Shown here one piece after another: positions 13,980 to 21,900 of a stretch of DNA of 26,882 nucleotides. Origin of the DNA: a virus. The notes under the pieces were generated by a model. That model was not told the DNA's origin, ran no database searches, and worked only from the letters and a program-made list of their open reading frames with translations. The stretch's first letter is position 1, and each line of letters opens with the position of its first letter. The stretch is from positions 1-26,882 of IMG/VR virus record IMGVR_UViG_3300006030_000090, one strand, 5' to 3'. The position numbers and the translations under genes are program-made.

Positions 13980-15019
13980 CACTTGTGGTCATTGAATCTC
14001 CATACGCCGGAGATGTAAAAACACACACCGAATACGCGAACAGGGCGATTAGGGATTCTATCAATCGCGGTGAGCATCCGTTTGCCAGTCATATTCTTTA
14101 CACACAAGCATTGCAAGATTGTGATCCAGATCAGAGAAAGACTGGTATCAACTGCGGATACTCTTGGGGAAAACACGCTAAAAAAATTGCCGTTTACACA
14201 GACTACGGAATTTCAAATGGTATGCAGCAGGCTATGGGGTATTACAACAAAATTGGCATACCGATTGAATACAGAAAGATAGGGAAAAATATGGAGAAAC
14301 CGATTTCTATCGTTGTATTCAAGTGGAAGAAAGATGGATACAGAACGAAATTTACAGCCGATCATGTCAATCGCTTCTTTAGAATGATTGACCGACATGT
14401 TACAGTACCACATAGAAAAATTTGTATTACTGATGATTTTAGTGGAATTGATGACCGCATTGAAAAGATAAAATTGTGGCCGAATCCGTGTCCAAGGTAC
14501 GGTAACGAAATGAAGCCGAATTGTTTTTATCGGCTAAGAATGTTCGATCCTGAAATTAAGGAAATTGTCGGTGATAAATTTTGCTGGTTTGATCTTGACG
14601 CTGTTATTGTTGGGAACATAGATCACATTTTAACAGATCAGTCTGATTTCAGGATGTGGAGGGTAGATGGTGAGTTCATGCCATGTAACGGATCACTTTG
14701 CCTGCATACAGTTGGAACTAGGAGTCAATTCTGGAAGGAGTTCAGGGCTGATAAGGTTCACCCCGTAACTGGTCTTAAAGCGGCTGGATTCATTGGTAGC
14801 GATCAGGCTTACCTTGCAACAAAAATGACTCAGATTGAAAAAGACAATGGATTTGGTAAGGCCGATGGAATCTATAGCTATCGCTGTCACCTGAAAAAGC
14901 GCGGTATAAAAGATATACCGGAGGACTGTAAGATACTGTTTTTTCATGGCTTACAAAATCCTTGGGACGATGATATAGTGAAGAATAACCAATGGGCAAA
15001 GGAGTATATGTCGATATGA
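13976..15019 (+). CDS. DUF7768 domain fused to a phage glycosyltransferase
   Basis: The 347-residue protein has two parts. Residues 1-103 match DUF7768 (a nucleoside 2-deoxyribosyltransferase-like fold): 'IESPYAGDVKTHTEYANRA', 'GEHPFASHILYTQ', 'QRKTGINCGYSWG' and 'VYTDYGISNGMQQAM'. Residues 108-347 are a GT-like domain with 'WFDLDAVIVGNI' (204-215, Asp-x-Asp), 'PCNGSLCLH' (236-244), 'GSDQAYL' (274-280) and 'LFFHG' (321-325), the pattern of GT8-like enzymes in phages. GTG 13976 has a near-perfect GAGGAGG upstream. In-frame ATG 14291 (residue 106) has AGGG six bases upstream, so the GT could also be made alone. The fusion suggests the N-terminal domain supplies or processes a nucleotide or sugar-nucleotide. 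Confidence 0.82.
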   Translation: MTLVVIESPYAGDVKTHTEYANRAIRDSINRGEHPFASHILYTQALQDCDPDQRKTGINCGYSWGKHAKKIAVYTDYGISNGMQQAMGYYNKIGIPIEYRKIGKNMEKPISIVVFKWKKDGYRTKFTADHVNRFFRMIDRHVTVPHRKICITDDFSGIDDRIEKIKLWPNPCPRYGNEMKPNCFYRLRMFDPEIKEIVGDKFCWFDLDAVIVGNIDHILTDQSDFRMWRVDGEFMPCNGSLCLHTVGTRSQFWKEFRADKVHPVTGLKAAGFIGSDQAYLATKMTQIEKDNGFGKADGIYSYRCHLKKRGIKDIPEDCKILFFHGLQNPWDDDIVKNNQWAKEYMSI

Positions 15020-15171
15020 TTAAGTTTCCATTTAAGATTGTTAAACGTAACTATATTTCAGATATGGAAGCGGAGATTGATTATTTAGAGATATTGGTTT
15101 TAAGTCTGCGTAGTAAGCTAGAAAAAGCAGAGAAAGTAAAAAAAGACAATAAGAAAGTTAAAAAGAAATGA
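15016..15171 (+). CDS. Small basic coiled-coil protein
   Basis: The 51-residue ORF overlaps the previous stop as ATGA (15016-15019) and ends as ATGA with the next gene (15168-15171). Residues 14-41 look like an amphipathic coiled coil ('YISDMEAEIDYLEILVLSL'), and the last 15 residues are mostly Lys. It is too short for most gene callers. Coupling on both sides makes it credible as the last gene of the island, but function is unknown. Confidence 0.65.
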   Translation: MIKFPFKIVKRNYISDMEAEIDYLEILVLSLRSKLEKAEKVKKDNKKVKKK

Positions 15172-15608
15172 GCTGGACGTTTGATGATGCTGACATATCC
15201 ACAGACCTTGCAAAAGTAAGAGTCTTAATTGGTGATGTTGATACATCTGATCAGCTTCTATCTGATGAGATGATTAATTACTTCCTAACCGTTGATGATA
15301 ACGTATTTGGCGCTGCATCGTTGGCGGCAAAGTCTGTACAGGCTAAATTCGCAAGGCTGGCAGATACTACCATTGAGGGGGTGTCAGTCAAATACACGCA
15401 GAAAGCTGTTGCCTATGGTGATCTTGCTTCAGACTTGGCATCTCAGGCGCTTGACAATGACCTTCCAACCCCATCTGTATTCGGCGTTTCCAAGGATGCT
15501 ATCAGAGATCAACGTGATGATGATGATCGTGTCGGTGAGCGTTTCTATCAAGACCAATTTAGCAATCCACCGGAAGGGTCAATTAAGGTTGACGGACAGG
15601 ATGTGTGA
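15168..15608 (+). CDS. Head-tail adaptor (HK97 gp6-like connector)
   Basis: The 146-residue, mostly helical protein starts Met-Ser-Trp and shows 'VRVLIGDVDTSDQLLSDEMINYFL' followed by 'NVFGAASLAAKSVQAKFARLAD', the recurrent pattern of phage head-tail adaptor proteins (gp6/SPP1 gp15-type). The acidic 'DQRDDDDRVGERF' C-terminal segment is also common in them. These form a dodecameric ring under the portal that extends the DNA channel and accepts the stopper. It restores the canonical head-to-tail gene order after the accessory island. Confidence 0.87.
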   Translation: MSWTFDDADISTDLAKVRVLIGDVDTSDQLLSDEMINYFLTVDDNVFGAASLAAKSVQAKFARLADTTIEGVSVKYTQKAVAYGDLASDLASQALDNDLPTPSVFGVSKDAIRDQRDDDDRVGERFYQDQFSNPPEGSIKVDGQDV

Positions 15609-15880
15609 TGCTTAGAAACGATGTGCTTGATACAGCAAAGGGTCTTATTAATGGTGAGCGTCAAGAGCAATACGGCTCTCCGCAGGCTAATTTTCAGCGT
15701 ATTGCAGATATGTGGAACGCATATTTGCCAGATCATGTAAGAATTTGTGCCGCAGACGTTGCGGTGATGATGACTCTTGTTAAGGTCGCAAGACTCTCGA
15801 ATACAATCAGTCATGCCGATTCGTTTGTGGATGCCGCTGGATACCTTGCGCTTGGAGCAGAACTGTCAGAGGCCAAGTAA
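15608..15880 (+). CDS. DUF6378-like protein
   Basis: The 90-residue helical protein has the DUF6378 pattern: 'GERQEQYGSPQANFQRIADMW' (18-38), then 'DVAVMMTLVKVARLS' and 'HADSFVDAAGYLALG'. Related small all-alpha proteins occur in many phages and are sometimes compared with MazG-like nucleotide pyrophosphohydrolases, but their activity is not established. I chose ATG 15608, which overlaps the adaptor stop; a GTG at 15605 is also possible. It ends one base before the head closure gene, so it is embedded in the connector operon. Confidence 0.8.
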   Translation: MLRNDVLDTAKGLINGERQEQYGSPQANFQRIADMWNAYLPDHVRICAADVAVMMTLVKVARLSNTISHADSFVDAAGYLALGAELSEAK

Positions 15881-15881
15881 T

Positions 15882-16229
15882 ATGGCTATAGAAAAACACG
15901 CAACAAAACTTATAAATGATCTGGGGAAAGACCTGACACTGAGAAAGGTGACTGAGGGAACATATTCACCTAGCACCGGAGCCATTTCTGGGCAGACGAC
16001 CACAGATACAGACATCAAAGGTCTACTGCTATCATACAAAGACAAAGACTTCGAGGGAACACTTATCCAGCGTGGCGACAGGAAGATACTGATTCGAGCA
16101 TCAGATTCTGTTGTGCCAGAGGCGCAGGATATTGTGCTTGATAGCACAATTCAATATAGGCTGGTAGATGTAAGACAGGTTGAGGAATCTGGTGATGATG
16201 TGGTCTATATCTGCCAAGGTAGGCAGTGA
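15882..16229 (+). CDS. Head closure / stopper-like protein
   Basis: The 115-residue protein is beta-rich with 'GKDLTLRKVTEGTYSPSTGAI', then 'DIKGLLLSYKDKDFEGTLIQ', 'DRKILIRAS' and 'YRLVDVRQVEESGDDVVYICQ'. This strand pattern is that of small head-closure proteins (SPP1 gp16/HK97 gp7 group) that seal the portal after DNA packaging. It starts at ATG 15882, one base after the DUF6378 stop, and overlaps the next gene as ATGA. A longer in-frame stretch upstream is a shadow of the previous gene and was left out. Confidence 0.8.
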   Translation: MAIEKHATKLINDLGKDLTLRKVTEGTYSPSTGAISGQTTTDTDIKGLLLSYKDKDFEGTLIQRGDRKILIRASDSVVPEAQDIVLDSTIQYRLVDVRQVEESGDDVVYICQGRQ

Positions 16230-16657
16230 TGCCAGAAAACGAATTTAGCGCAGATATATCTAGGTTTGTGGCTAAGGTAACAACCAATACTGATAAGTTC
16301 ATGTTTGCGCTGTGCCAGGATATTGGTGAGGCGGTTGTACTCAACACTCCGGTTGATATAGGACACCTAAGAAGGTCTTGGACTGCCCAGATCGGATCAC
16401 CAGACCTTGACTGGCAAGCAGGAGAACCAAGGCCAAGCGTGGCGGTTTCAAATCCATCTGGTGATGCTATGTCTAGGATTATAACCAAGATACTTGGTGT
16501 TAAGGGCGGCGATGTCGTATATTATAATAATAACGTGCATTACGGCCCATATGTTGAGTTTGGAACGCAGCATCAGCAGGCGCAACACTTTGTTCAGGAT
16601 GCCGTTTCAAAGATTGATTCGATAGCTGAAAACGTAGCGAGTAAATTTAAGGTATGA
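16229..16657 (+). CDS. HK97 gp10-like neck/tail protein
   Basis: The 142-residue protein has the HK97-gp10-like signature: 'VLNTPVDIGHLRRSWTAQIG' (35-54) and the C-terminal 'VHYGPYVEFGTQHQQAQHF' region, whose Tyr-x-x-Tyr-Val-Glu-Phe-Gly-Thr motif is the most conserved part of the family. These proteins act at the head-tail interface during tail joining. Start ATG 16229 overlaps the stop of the head closure gene; a GTG three bases before is in frame. Confidence 0.9.
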   Translation: MPENEFSADISRFVAKVTTNTDKFMFALCQDIGEAVVLNTPVDIGHLRRSWTAQIGSPDLDWQAGEPRPSVAVSNPSGDAMSRIITKILGVKGGDVVYYNNNVHYGPYVEFGTQHQQAQHFVQDAVSKIDSIAENVASKFKV

Positions 16658-17082
16658 GTGATTCGCAGGACATACGCAGGGCTTTAGAGGGGCGGCTTAA
16701 TGGAGGCTCCTATACCGGAATTACTAACTCAACTGACATAGCTTGGGAGAATGTGCAATTTAACCCAACCGGAAAGTCCGCATGGTTGAGGCCAAAGTTA
16801 AGCATCACGGAAATCATACCAGCCACAGCCGATTCGACAGGGACGGAAAAATGGACTGGCGTTTTCTATGTTGATGCTTTTGTGAAAGAGAATACGGGCG
16901 GGACTGCCGTATTAGATGATCTTGCTGATGACGTTAAGGCAAGGTTTACAAAAGGATTACAGATCACTGAAAATAGTGAAATAATTAATATCAGATACTC
17001 ACAGAGGTATGGGTTCGTAAACGATTCGCCGTGGATATTTTGCCCATTGGCTTTTACTTTTTACGCATATATTACGCCTTGA
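16654..17082 (+). CDS. Tail terminator protein (gpU-like)
   Basis: The 142-residue protein starts with 'DIRRALEGRLNG' and continues with a beta-rich body, including 'SAWLRPKLSITEIIPATADST' and 'KWTGVFYVDAFV', and a helix 'AVLDDLADDVKARF'. This is the lambda gpU/DUF4128-like tail terminator pattern; a hexamer caps the tail tube and sets where the head attaches. It overlaps the gp10-like gene by ATGA and precedes the tail tube gene, as in classical siphovirus order. Confidence 0.85.
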   Translation: MSDSQDIRRALEGRLNGGSYTGITNSTDIAWENVQFNPTGKSAWLRPKLSITEIIPATADSTGTEKWTGVFYVDAFVKENTGGTAVLDDLADDVKARFTKGLQITENSEIINIRYSQRYGFVNDSPWIFCPLAFTFYAYITP

Positions 17083-17091
17083 CAAACCCTA

Positions 17092-17121
17092 TTGTGCCAC
17101 ATGTATCGCGCATGGTATTAT
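17092..17121 (+). promoter_or_regulatory. Candidate sigma70-type promoter for the tail tube gene (extended -10)
   Basis: TTGTGC (17092-17097) and TATTAT (17116-17121) are 18 bases apart, and TGG directly before the -10 gives an extended -10 (TGnTATTAT). It lies in the 77-base gap before the highly expressed tail tube gene. The -35 is poor, so the call rests on the -10. A consensus TTGACA at 17079-17084 lacks a good partner. Confidence 0.38.
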
Positions 17122-17159
17122 TCAATATAACAACCAGACCCAACAGGGGGAGAATTTAA

Positions 17160-18068
17160 ATGAGTTTCGCGCAGGGCGCACGTAGCCGACTTACCTACAT
17201 CCTTGAAAACACCTTTAATACCACACCTGGAAGCCCCGCAATGGTTCGGCTTCCCATTACTGGACACACACTCTCACTTCAAAAAGAAGGCATCGAATCG
17301 GCAGAGATTCGCCCAGACAGACAGGTGGCTGTATTCCGTCATGGAAACAAATCAATTTCTGGTAATATTGATGTAGAGTTTGCCCCTCTGAATTTTGATG
17401 AATTAATTGAAGGCGCTCTGTTTGGTGACTTTGACTCAGAAAACGAACTGCGTCTTGGAACCACATTTAAGTCTTTCACGCTTGAAGATGGTGCTCTAGA
17501 CATTGCTCAATATCGAGTATTTACTGGATGCGGTATCAATAGTATGTCTATGAGTCTTGCTCCTAATGCAATGGTAACTGCATCATTTGGTATCGTTGGT
17601 GCAGGCGCTGACGCTGTAAGCGGAGCCAGTATTGATAGCGGCCCAACGGAGCCATTATCAGATGATCCGTTTGACTCCTTCAGCGGCTCTATTAAAGAGG
17701 GTGGCTCAACCATCGCTACCGTTACAGCGCTTGATTTTACAGTTGAAAACGGTCTTAATCCGGCTTTCGTTATCGGTAGCGCAACGGCTCCACAGATGGA
17801 ATATGGTCGCGGCAAGGTAACTGGAAATATGACGGTTTACTTTGAGAACGCAACGATGCTGAATAAATTCATCAATGAAACAGAAACAAGCATTCAATTC
17901 ACGCTGACTGGATCAACCAGCTATACTTTTGACTTCCCCAAAGTAAAATACTCAGGTGGGGACATCCCGTTGAGCAGCGAGCAATCGCGCCTTCTGACGC
18001 TTCCGTTTGTTGGTTTGTATGAAGCTAACGCCGACTTTGGTACGGCGCTGAAGATTACTAAGGCATAG
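17160..18068 (+). CDS. Tail tube protein (major tail protein)
   Basis: The 302-residue beta-rich protein has typical tail tube strings: 'SRLTYILENTFNTTPGSPA', 'LSLQKEGIESAEIRPDRQ' and the paired-sheet 'NGLNPAFVIGSATAPQMEYG' with 'GNMTVYFENATMLNKF'. Tail tube proteins stack as hexamers along the tape measure to form the DNA channel. A strong GGGGGAG Shine-Dalgarno and an upstream promoter-like site fit high output, and a large terminator follows. The single-tube, no-sheath arrangement supports a siphovirus. Confidence 0.9.
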   Translation: MSFAQGARSRLTYILENTFNTTPGSPAMVRLPITGHTLSLQKEGIESAEIRPDRQVAVFRHGNKSISGNIDVEFAPLNFDELIEGALFGDFDSENELRLGTTFKSFTLEDGALDIAQYRVFTGCGINSMSMSLAPNAMVTASFGIVGAGADAVSGASIDSGPTEPLSDDPFDSFSGSIKEGGSTIATVTALDFTVENGLNPAFVIGSATAPQMEYGRGKVTGNMTVYFENATMLNKFINETETSIQFTLTGSTSYTFDFPKVKYSGGDIPLSSEQSRLLTLPFVGLYEANADFGTALKITKA

Positions 18069-18071
18069 ATT

Positions 18072-18129
18072 TACGGTAAACCGTAGGGGGTGTGGCTTCT
18101 TTCATCGGTTGGTCACACCCCCACTTTTT
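18072..18129 (+). terminator. Intrinsic terminator after tail tube gene, with upstream palindrome
   Basis: GGGGGTGTG (18086-18094) pairs with CACACCCCC (18114-18122), a 9-bp stem extended by two weaker pairs around a 15-base loop, followed by ACTTTTT. Just before it, TACGGT and ACCGTA (18072-18085) form a small separate palindrome. Partial termination here would lower chaperone and tape measure output relative to tail tube. Confidence 0.8.
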
Positions 18130-18132
18130 CAA

Positions 18133-18153
18133 ACCGATGAACAACCGATGGAG
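18133..18153 (+). repeat. Paired CCGATG-type direct repeat, copy 3
   Basis: ACCGATGAAC and ACCGATGGAG stand 11 bases apart, right after the terminator and just before the chaperone gene at 18162. The arrangement mirrors 5580 (terminator, then repeat, then gene). The GGAG in the second copy may be the Shine-Dalgarno. Confidence 0.5.
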
Positions 18154-18161
18154 ATAAGACT

Positions 18162-18548
18162 ATGGACTTTTCTAAACTTCAAGTATCTGACGATGCAGTT
18201 GAAATGCAACTTTATAATCCCGTTGATGGTACAAAATTGGACGGTGTTGTACTGCAAGTTATTGGCCAAGACAGTCAAGAGTACCGTGATTCTGCAAGAG
18301 TAATCCTGCAATCTGCCATTAAGAAAGCCCCCAAAGGCGATATTAGCAAGCTAGGCGCTGGTGATGATGAATACTATTCAGCAAAGCTAAAAGCCTTGCA
18401 CATAAAAGGATGGGCTGGCATTGAAGAAGATGGAAAACCACTTGAGTACAGTAAAGAAAATGCTCTTGAGTTGGTTAAAAAATATCCTTGGCTACGCGAT
18501 CAAATTGACGCATTTGTAGGTGATCGGGCAAATTTTATCAAGGGCTGA
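18162..18548 (+). CDS. Tail assembly chaperone, short form (gpG-like)
   Basis: The 128-residue acidic protein ('DDAVEMQLYNPVDGTKLDGVVLQVIG', then 'YRDSARVILQSAI') resembles lambda gpG-type tail assembly chaperones, which bind the tape measure protein before tube assembly. It lies between tail tube and tape measure genes, the fixed place of such chaperones in siphoviruses. Its stop TGA at 18546 comes ten bases after a slippery heptamer, so a fraction of ribosomes should shift to give the longer form described separately. Start ATG 18162 has GGAG upstream at 18150-18153. Confidence 0.85.
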   Translation: MDFSKLQVSDDAVEMQLYNPVDGTKLDGVVLQVIGQDSQEYRDSARVILQSAIKKAPKGDISKLGAGDDEYYSAKLKALHIKGWAGIEEDGKPLEYSKENALELVKKYPWLRDQIDAFVGDRANFIKG

Positions 18549-18949
18549 TAGATACAGCCCAAGCCTTTGCTGATAAATATTTCTATCTATACATCCCTGA
18601 TGAGGATGGAAATATTAAGGCCAGCCACTATTCACACCTAGAAGAACAAGGAATCTCCGTTCCAGAAGCGGAGATTCCTGACCTACCATATCTGATTCAC
18701 CATATTTGGTTGTGGTGGGTGGATATGAACATGGAGCGACCTAGCAACGGTATGTCGGTTATGGCGCTGACCTCAAAGTTCATGTATGATTATCTTAGCG
18801 TTTACGGCATAAAACCATTGCCTGTTGAGATGGAAATTCTCAAGGCAATCGACAGGGAATTTATAAGGGCTATCAATGGTAGAGTTCGCAACACTACAAA
18901 TAAGGGTGGACAGCAACCAAGTAAAGACAGCAAAAAAAGAACTTGCTGA
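18162..18949 (+). CDS. Tail assembly chaperone, frameshifted long form (gpGT-like), via -1 shift at 18530-18536
   Basis: The first 125 codons (18162-18536) are shared with the short form; after a -1 shift, reading continues from 18536 to the stop at 18947-18949. Predicted length is 262 residues. The T-part runs open without a stop through 'QGLIDTAQAFADKYFYLYIP', 'YLIHHIWLWWVDMNME' and 'YDYLSVYGIKPLPVEMEIL', has no start codon of its own near its beginning, and is thus best explained as fusion only. gpGT is expected to recruit tail tube to the tape measure. The end overlaps the tape measure gene by 74 bases. Signals are listed under the frameshift entry. This is inference from frames and signals, not measured protein. 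Confidence 0.85.
18530..18590 (+). promoter_or_regulatory. Programmed -1 frameshift signal with hairpin and possible pseudoknot
   Basis: The slippery heptamer A AAT TTT (18530-18536) is in the 0 frame of the chaperone gene. After a 5-base spacer, GGGCTG (18542-18547) pairs with CAGCCC (18555-18560). The hairpin's 7-base loop ATAGATA (18548-18554) is exactly complementary to TATCTAT at 18584-18590, so an H-type pseudoknot is possible; sterically one or two loop bases would stay unpaired. Confidence 0.78.
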
Positions 18950-21900
18950 TCTTGGATACCAAGCCAAGTCTGTTTCAAAAAATATTGATGGCGTAGGTCA
19001 TTCAGCAAATAAGACCGCGAATGCTCTTGGGTTTTTTAATAGATCAATATTTACTATGAAGAACCTTGTTGGAACAGTTATGGCGGTTTCCATTTTAAAA
19101 TCTGCTGATAATATGGCTATGCTTCGTGCCAGAGTTGAGCAAGCGACAGAGAGTAATGATGAGTTTATAAAATCATTTGCAGCCCTAAAAAAAATGTCTG
19201 GTGAAACCGGAGCTACCCTTCAGTCTGCCGTTGATGTATTTCAACGGCTGTCATTTTCAAGAAAGGAAATTAAGGCAACGGTAGATGATATGCTATCGTT
19301 TACAAAAACAGTGCAGAGCTTAGCTGTTGTATCAGGGACATCAACGCAAAATCTTGAGGCTGGTCTAAGGCAGCTTGGGCAGTCGATGTCTAGCGGATTA
19401 GTAAGAGCAGAAGAATTTAACTCATTACTTGAAAATATCCCTGCTGTTGCGAATATGGCAGCAGAAGGTCTTGGTCTTACAACTGGCCAGCTTCGTCAAC
19501 TTGTTATTGAGGGGAAACTGACATCAAAGATGATGTTTGATGTCATTAAAGGATCAGAGGGTGTTGTCAAGGCAATGATTGACGAATATAACTCTCATAA
19601 CATACTTCAAGTGTCATTTAATAAATTAAGACAGGAAATCGGAAATTACATCGATGATGTGAATCAGACATATGGAGTTACAGCATTCTTATCTGAAATT
19701 CTATCGTATATGGCCACACATTTACCGGAAGTAGCATCTGGATTTATGGCAGCAGCATCTGGCCTTGCTGCATTTATGCTGGTTATAAATATTCCAAAAC
19801 TAACTGCTCTTGTTGGTCTATTATCATTCAATCCGTGGCTTTTATTGGCAGGAGCTGTTGCGGCAACGACTGCTGCTTTAGTTCACTATGAACAAAAAAC
19901 TGGAAATGTGACAACTGCGGTAGAATCTTTAAATAGTAAACTACTAGAGGCTGCTTTTAATGCCACGAAACTTACATTCGCTCTTATGGGTATGGATCAA
20001 AATCAGGTTCCAAGTATAACAAAACAAAATTATAGCAGTATAAATCTTGGCTCTCCACGAATGACACCGTATGAAAAAGCGTCACTAGGATCGTCTGCGA
20101 TAGTGAAGTCTGGTGTAGAAAATCTTTCTGAAATTAATGTATTCGGGAAAAAACCATCAGAAATGGGACTCACTACCGTTCAGCAGCAAATGAAACTATT
20201 TAAAACTGCTATGGAAGAAAATCAAAAGGAAGCTAAAAAACTTTTTGATTCCCTGTCTAACGGAAATGGAAAACTTAGTGATGAACAAAAAGCCCTCAAC
20301 AAACTCATTGACCAGACAGCAACAGCTCAGGAAAAATACAATGCCACAGTAAAGGATCTTGAGAAACTTCGTGGATTTGCAAAAACCAAAGAGGAAATTA
20401 GGGCGATTGAACGTGCGCTTGTGGATGCTAAAAAGGAACTGGATGAAGTAACCCTAAAGGTTGAACTCGATAGCCCACTTGCCCAGAACTTCAAGCGCCT
20501 ATTTGAAGAAATTGATGACGGTTTTAAGGATGCTTTCAAAGATGCATTCGCAAAAACGGATGGTGGATTTAAGAAGATGATTGAGGGTTTTAAATCAACC
20601 TTCAAAAACCTACTTGCTGATCTAGCATATCAGGCTCTTGTTAGACCGATAATTGTTTCCGTACTTGGTGCTGCTGGTGGGTCTATGGGGCTATCTGGTC
20701 AGGCGATGGCAAGTATTACTGGAACGGCTGGTGGTGGTGGTATAGGTGGAATTGGAAATATATTCAGTCTTGCAAGGGGCGGGTTTTCACAACTTGGAAG
20801 CGGCATAGGAAATATTGGATTTGGTGGAACAACAATTAATAGCATCGGCGGAAGTCTTGGATTTAGTCCAGGAATGGCTCCCGGAATGTATGGGCCAGCG
20901 GCTCCTGGCACGATGTTTGGAGGGACAACATTGGGCGGCGCTCTTGGAGCCGCTGGTCTTGGTTTTGCTGCTGGTAATTTTCTAGGAATGATCGGTGGGA
21001 ATCGAACAGGAGGTAGCATTGGTGGTGGACTTGGTGCTGGTATCGGGATGGCTATTGGTGGGCCGATTGGTGGATTGATAGGCGGCGCTCTCGGTGGTGT
21101 TGGTGGGGGATTCTTCGGAGGCTCTGGGACACCAAGACAAACGCTTGGCGCAAATATTGGAGCCAGCGGAGTAACAAGAGCCAGCACAAAAGGTGGAAGC
21201 ATAAAAGATGCAAAATCATTTGGTGAGCAAATTTATGCTGCTCTAGGAGCCATAACACAAAAAATTGGAGCCAATATAATCGGTGGCTTTACAGCAGAAA
21301 CAAATATTGGAACAGAAGACCCAGGAACATTTTTCCAGTCTGCACGTCAAAAGCAAATGAAGGTATCTGGATCAAAGGGTGATGTTTTCTCAATAGTACG
21401 AGCTGCTATCATGGGGGGAAATGTCGGCGGCGGCGATCCGGCAGTGCTTGATGTACTTAAAAAATCACTATCAATCTCAAAAGATGTACAGCAAGTAATG
21501 TCTGATGTTGATTTTGCAATGTCAATTCTCAGCGATAAAAAAGTAAATCCGTTACAGGATGCATTGAAAGCGCTGGATGAGCAATTCAAGCAAATGCGTG
21601 ATCGTGCTGTGCAGCTTGGCTTGCCGCTGGAAAAAGTAAACGCTCAGCTTGCAGAACAGAAAGACGCTCTGATTAAAAACTTCCTGTCACCATTACAGGA
21701 GTTTTTAGATAGTCAGGCGTTGTCACAGGAATCCAGCCTATCACCCGTTAAGCGCCTATCAATGGCAAGATCGATGTTTGATGAAACTCTGTCCGCTGTG
21801 AACATGGGTGATTTCACCGATATGAATAAGCTGGCAGATCAAGCTAAGACATTACTTGATGTTGGACGTGATGTGTTCGCTTCGTCTGAGGCGTTTGCCG

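Noticed and set aside
13748-14176. 142-codon minus-strand frame opposite the GT2 gene and its neighbour
   Set aside because: It lies across two well-supported genes, with no RBS or recognisable protein pattern.
17079-17084. Consensus TTGACA as a -35 box before the tail tube gene
   Set aside because: At 16 to 18 bases downstream there is no acceptable -10; the TATTAT is about 31 bases away and pairs better with TTGTGC.
20668-21135. Possible DNA-level repeat array in the tape measure gene
   Set aside because: It is low-complexity Gly coding (GGT/GGA/GGC mixtures) without a constant period, so it is protein composition and not a repeat element.
20699-21202. 167-codon minus-strand open frame, Pro-rich
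   Set aside because: It is the antisense shadow of the Gly-rich zone of the tape measure protein; Gly codons read as Pro/Ala on the other strand, which removes stops.
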